The notes below the pieces were generated by a model. The model was not told the origin of the DNA and did not search any database. It worked only from the letters and a program-made list of their open reading frames with translations. This document shows, piece by piece, positions 6,015-8,059 of a DNA stretch of 8,059 nt (the first letter of the stretch is position 1; the number at the start of each line of letters is the position of its first letter). A program made the translations under genes and the position numbers. Origin of the DNA: Ferruginibacter sp. Its GTDB lineage: Bacteria; Bacteroidota; Bacteroidia; Chitinophagales; Chitinophagaceae. The DNA lies in the NCBI GenBank assembly GCA_025352435.1, contig JANXTN010000318.1, forward strand, positions 1-8,059. The letters run 5' to 3'.

Positions 6015-6917
6015 TTAAACTTTGAAACAAGCGCCTTCATACGCAATTTCTGTATTGTCAAATATTTCTTTTGTTTCAGATAAAAAATTATCAAGCGCTT
6101 CATATTGGCTTGAAAAATGCCCTATGAGTAATTTTTTCGCCCCGGCAATTTTCGCAATATTTCCCGCCTGTGTTGTAGTGCAATGAAACCTCGAAGCAGC
6201 CCGCTCTTCAAGATCTTTTAAATAAGTGGTTTCGTGGTAAACCAAGTCTGCATTTTTTATTTTTTCACAAATGCTTTCATCATAAATTGTATCTGCACAA
6301 TACGCATAGCTGCGTGGTTTGGGTGCAGCTTCCGTTACATCTTCATTTGCTATTATTGTTCCCTTTTTGGTAACGTAGTCATTTCCTTTTTGTAGCTCGC
6401 CGTAAAAGGCTTCAGGTATTTCATACATTTTTACTTTTTCTGCAAGTATTCGCCTTGGTTTTTTCTTTTCTGTAAATAAAAACCCGAAACAGTCGATTCG
6501 ATGATTTACTCTAAAGGCAGAAACAGTTATTTTTTTATCATTTGAAATTTCTCCTTCTTCACTTAAACTATGGAAATAAAGCTGATAAGGTAAAGAAGTA
6601 TTTGCTGCATCGAGATGTAACTGTATAATTTGTTCAAGTATTGCAGGAGCATAAATATGCAGATCGTTTGTACGACCGAGCAAGCCCATGCTTGTAAGCA
6701 GACCTATTAATCCAAAATAATGATCTCCATGTAGATGAGAAATAAAAATCTTGTTTATTTTACTCTTTTTGATTTTGTATTTCGTCAGCTGGTTTTGTGT
6801 TCCTTCACCACAATCAATTAAATAATTTTCGTCGTTGGTTTGTAACACCTGCGCTGTTGGATTGCGACCATGTGCCGGAATAGCTGAGTTGTTTCCTAAA
6901 ATTGTAAGTGCAAGCAA
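6015..6917 (-). CDS. rnz: Ribonuclease Z (short form)
   Basis: A 300-residue metallo-beta-lactamase-fold endonuclease that cleaves the 3' trailer of tRNA precursors, acting in the cytoplasm as a dimer. Zinc-site residues are all present: HLHGDH (61-66: H61, H63, D65, H66), H139 (VNHR), D209 (CADT) and H267 (IGHFSS). The supporting HETTY (228-232) and HCTTTQAGNIA segments (245-255) match RNase Z, as does the start LALTILGNNSAIP, which matches the family opening. Length suits the bacterial short form. The start codon is TTG (complement of CAA at 6915-6917): an in-frame TAA lies a few codons upstream with no ATG between, and the next internal Met is residue 77, inside the fold. It lies 63 bases downstream of the STAS gene and is probably co-transcribed with it; its stop is 2 bases from the convergent gene at 5272-6012. 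Confidence 0.95.
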   Translation of the reverse strand: MLALTILGNNSAIPAHGRNPTAQVLQTNDENYLIDCGEGTQNQLTKYKIKKSKINKIFISHLHGDHYFGLIGLLTSMGLLGRTNDLHIYAPAILEQIIQLHLDAANTSLPYQLYFHSLSEEGEISNDKKITVSAFRVNHRIDCFGFLFTEKKKPRRILAEKVKMYEIPEAFYGELQKGNDYVTKKGTIIANEDVTEAAPKPRSYAYCADTIYDESICEKIKNADLVYHETTYLKDLEERAASRFHCTTTQAGNIAKIAGAKKLLIGHFSSQYEALDNFLSETKEIFDNTEIAYEGACFKV

Positions 6918-6980
6918 TTTATTATTGTTAAACTTTTATTTCGAAGAGTGTATTTTATCTAAAATTGCTGCTTCTAAATT

Positions 6981-7367
6981 TTATTTTTCTTCTTCATCAA
7001 AATCACTCAATAATTCTCTTTCTATTTCTTCCATTTGTACAATGTCCCAGGCTTCACTTTCTGTTGGTGTAATGTTCATTAGATCTGTTAAATCCAATTG
7101 TTCAAAAACCGCCGCTACATCCTGATGCATTTCGCAAATAACAAGTGAGGTGTTTTGCTCATAAAAACGTTGTTGAACTGAGGAAAACTTTTCTGCAGCG
7201 GCTTGATTTATTTCATGCACCATCTTCATATTTACAACGATATGAGGAATTTTTGAACTGGCAAATACACATATATTCTCAATGTCCTCTGTCATATTTG
7301 CAGTAATAACAGCTTCTTCTGGCGTTAATACAGTAAATTTTTCTTTGGTATCTATTTTGAGTTTCAT
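6981..7367 (-). CDS. STAS-domain protein (anti-sigma factor antagonist-like)
   Basis: A 128-residue cytoplasmic protein whose layout fits a STAS domain: strand FTVLTPEEAVIT (11-22), strand HIVVNMKMV (42-50), the helix beginning at about 53 (INQAAAEKF), strand TSLVICEM (73-80), helix DVAAVFEQLDL (83-93) and a final strand/helix to about 111, then an acidic tail (SDFDEEEK). In SpoIIAA-like proteins the loop before the first helix is DSSG with a phosphorylated Ser; the aligned residues here are I-N-Q-A, so the site is absent. Its function may thus be a protein-protein interaction not controlled by phosphorylation. It starts at ATG and is followed by rnz after 63 bases on the same strand, an apparent operon. 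No clear promoter box was found upstream. The fold call is good, the role is unknown. Confidence 0.8.
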   Translation of the reverse strand: MKLKIDTKEKFTVLTPEEAVITANMTEDIENICVFASSKIPHIVVNMKMVHEINQAAAEKFSSVQQRFYEQNTSLVICEMHQDVAAVFEQLDLTDLMNITPTESEAWDIVQMEEIERELLSDFDEEEK

Positions 7368-7535
7368 GCATAGCGATTAATAAACTAAGTTATAATAATC
7401 CGATCTATAAATATGTGTTTCTTTTCTTTCCGTAAATAGTAATAAGCATCTTGTACACATATCAACATTTTTGATTTCTTTAGCACTTAAGCGCTTCTTT
7501 TTTTCGTTAACATTGTATCAATTAAATTCATTAGC
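7368..7535. other. Divergent intergenic region between the STAS-rnz operon and clpC
   Basis: These 168 A/T-rich bases must carry promoters for both directions. I found no -33/-7 pair with proper spacing. TAACATTG (7508-7515) is one base off TAnnTTTG but has no TTG upstream at the right distance. An imperfect 14-base palindrome (AGCACTTAAGCGCT, 7482-7495, one mismatched pair) lies about 40 bases before the clpC ATG and could be an operator. No open reading frame or RNA gene is recognisable. Confidence 0.5.
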
Positions 7536-8059
7536 ATGGACAATAATTTTAGCACACAAGTAAAGGAAATCATTTCCTACAGCAGAGAGGAAGCTTTAAG
7601 ACTTGGGAATGATTTTATTGGGACAGAACATTTGGTTTTGGGCTTAATAAGAGATGGAGAAAATACAGCAGTTAAAATTCTTAGAACACTACATGTAGAT
7701 GTATATGAATTGAGAAAAGAAATAGAACTTGCTGTAAAAGATAAGACAGGTAAAAACATTGCAAATATAAACTCGCTGCCACTTACAAAGCAGGCAGAAA
7801 AGGTAATTCGCATTACCGTTTTGGAAGCTAAAGCAGTAAAAAGTGCCAATGTTGAAAGTGAGCATTTGATGCTTTCAATTTTAAAGAATAAGGAAAATAT
7901 TGCAACTCAAATTTTAAATCAGTTTGATGTTGATTACGATATTTTTAAAACCGAACTTGGTTTCGTAGCGAGCGATTTGCCCCGTGCAGAATTTAACGAT
8001 GAAGATGATTTTGATGACGATAGTAAAAAGTTTGGTGCACAAAAACCTGCAAAGCCCGG
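7536..8059 (+). CDS. clpC: ATP-dependent Clp protease ATP-binding subunit ClpC, N-terminal part (cut by window edge)
   Basis: The reading frame opens with ATG at 7536 and stays open for 174 codons to the end of the window. It begins MDNNFSTQVKEIISYSREEA and contains GNDFIGTEHLVLGLIRDGE (24-42), characteristic of ClpC in Bacteroidota. Two Clp N-terminal repeats are visible, about 9-68 and 82-141; the second has SEHLMLSILKNKENIATQIL (108-127), parallel to the first. An acidic linker rich in Asp follows (NDEDDFDDDSKK, 154-165). The two AAA+ ATPase modules would lie beyond the edge. ClpC unfolds proteins and feeds them to the ClpP protease in the cytoplasm, with the N-domain as the docking site for adaptors. 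The frame has no Shine-Dalgarno, like its neighbours. It is divergent from the STAS-rnz operon. Confidence 0.93.
   Translation, partial: MDNNFSTQVKEIISYSREEALRLGNDFIGTEHLVLGLIRDGENTAVKILRTLHVDVYELRKEIELAVKDKTGKNIANINSLPLTKQAEKVIRITVLEAKAVKSANVESEHLMLSILKNKENIATQILNQFDVDYDIFKTELGFVASDLPRAEFNDEDDFDDDSKKFGAQKPAKP

Noticed and set aside
6835..7125. Plus-strand 96-codon open frame
   Set aside because: It is antisense to the start of rnz and the end of the STAS gene, both of which have strong family motifs.
7480..7488. Half CIRCE-like element (TTAGCACTT) upstream of clpC
   Set aside because: The left arm matches 8 of 9 bases of the HrcA operator, but the sequence after a 9-base gap is a T-run and not GAGTGCTAA, so there is no inverted partner.
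7577..7849. Minus-strand 90-codon open frame
   Set aside because: It lies entirely inside the clear clpC reading frame on the plus strand.

Overview
The window looks like a piece of a low-GC Bacteroidota chromosome, most likely Chitinophagaceae or a close relative. The reasons are the A/T-rich composition, the almost complete lack of Shine-Dalgarno sequences in front of the genes, one upstream region that fits the Bacteroidota sigma-ABfr promoter pattern (TTTG, 19 bases, then a TAnnTTTG-like box), and the protein types (YkuD_2-type L,D-transpeptidase, short RNase Z paired with a STAS protein, ClpC beginning MDNNFS). The taxonomic placement is inference from protein style; no rRNA or other marker is present.

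Left part (50-3223): a tightly packed plus-strand run of a TIGR04283-type glycosyltransferase, an SDR oxidoreductase (overlapping by 11 bases) and a two-domain VOC/glyoxalase-fold protein. It ends 3 bases short of a convergent minus-strand gene for a TIGR04282/DUF2064 transferase. TIGR04282 and TIGR04283 are known partners, named for radical-SAM/selenodomain association and later for arsenosugar biosynthesis. Here they flank an SDR and a VOC protein that are not usual core members, so this is the most plausible accessory pathway in the window. No radical SAM or arsenic methyltransferase gene is visible.

Middle (3224-6012): a 229-base divergent intergenic region with a perfect 10-bp inverted repeat precedes a secreted L,D-transpeptidase. 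That gene ends at a strong hairpin terminator. A good promoter then leads into dapA (lysine/diaminopimelate synthesis), whose stop overlaps a TTG-started gene for a secreted protein. This last protein resembles an alpha/beta-hydrolase esterase that has lost its catalytic residues.

Right part (6015-8059): on the minus strand a STAS-domain protein (7367-6981) is followed by RNase Z (6917-6015, TTG start), probably one operon. Divergent from it, clpC starts at 7536 and runs off the right edge.

I see no mobile element, CRISPR array, tRNA or rRNA. Most of the window is ordinary chromosomal sequence. The points worth following up are the SDR/VOC insertion between the two transferases, the apparent pseudo-esterase behind dapA, the STAS protein without a phosphorylatable serine, and the inverted repeat upstream of the L,D-transpeptidase.
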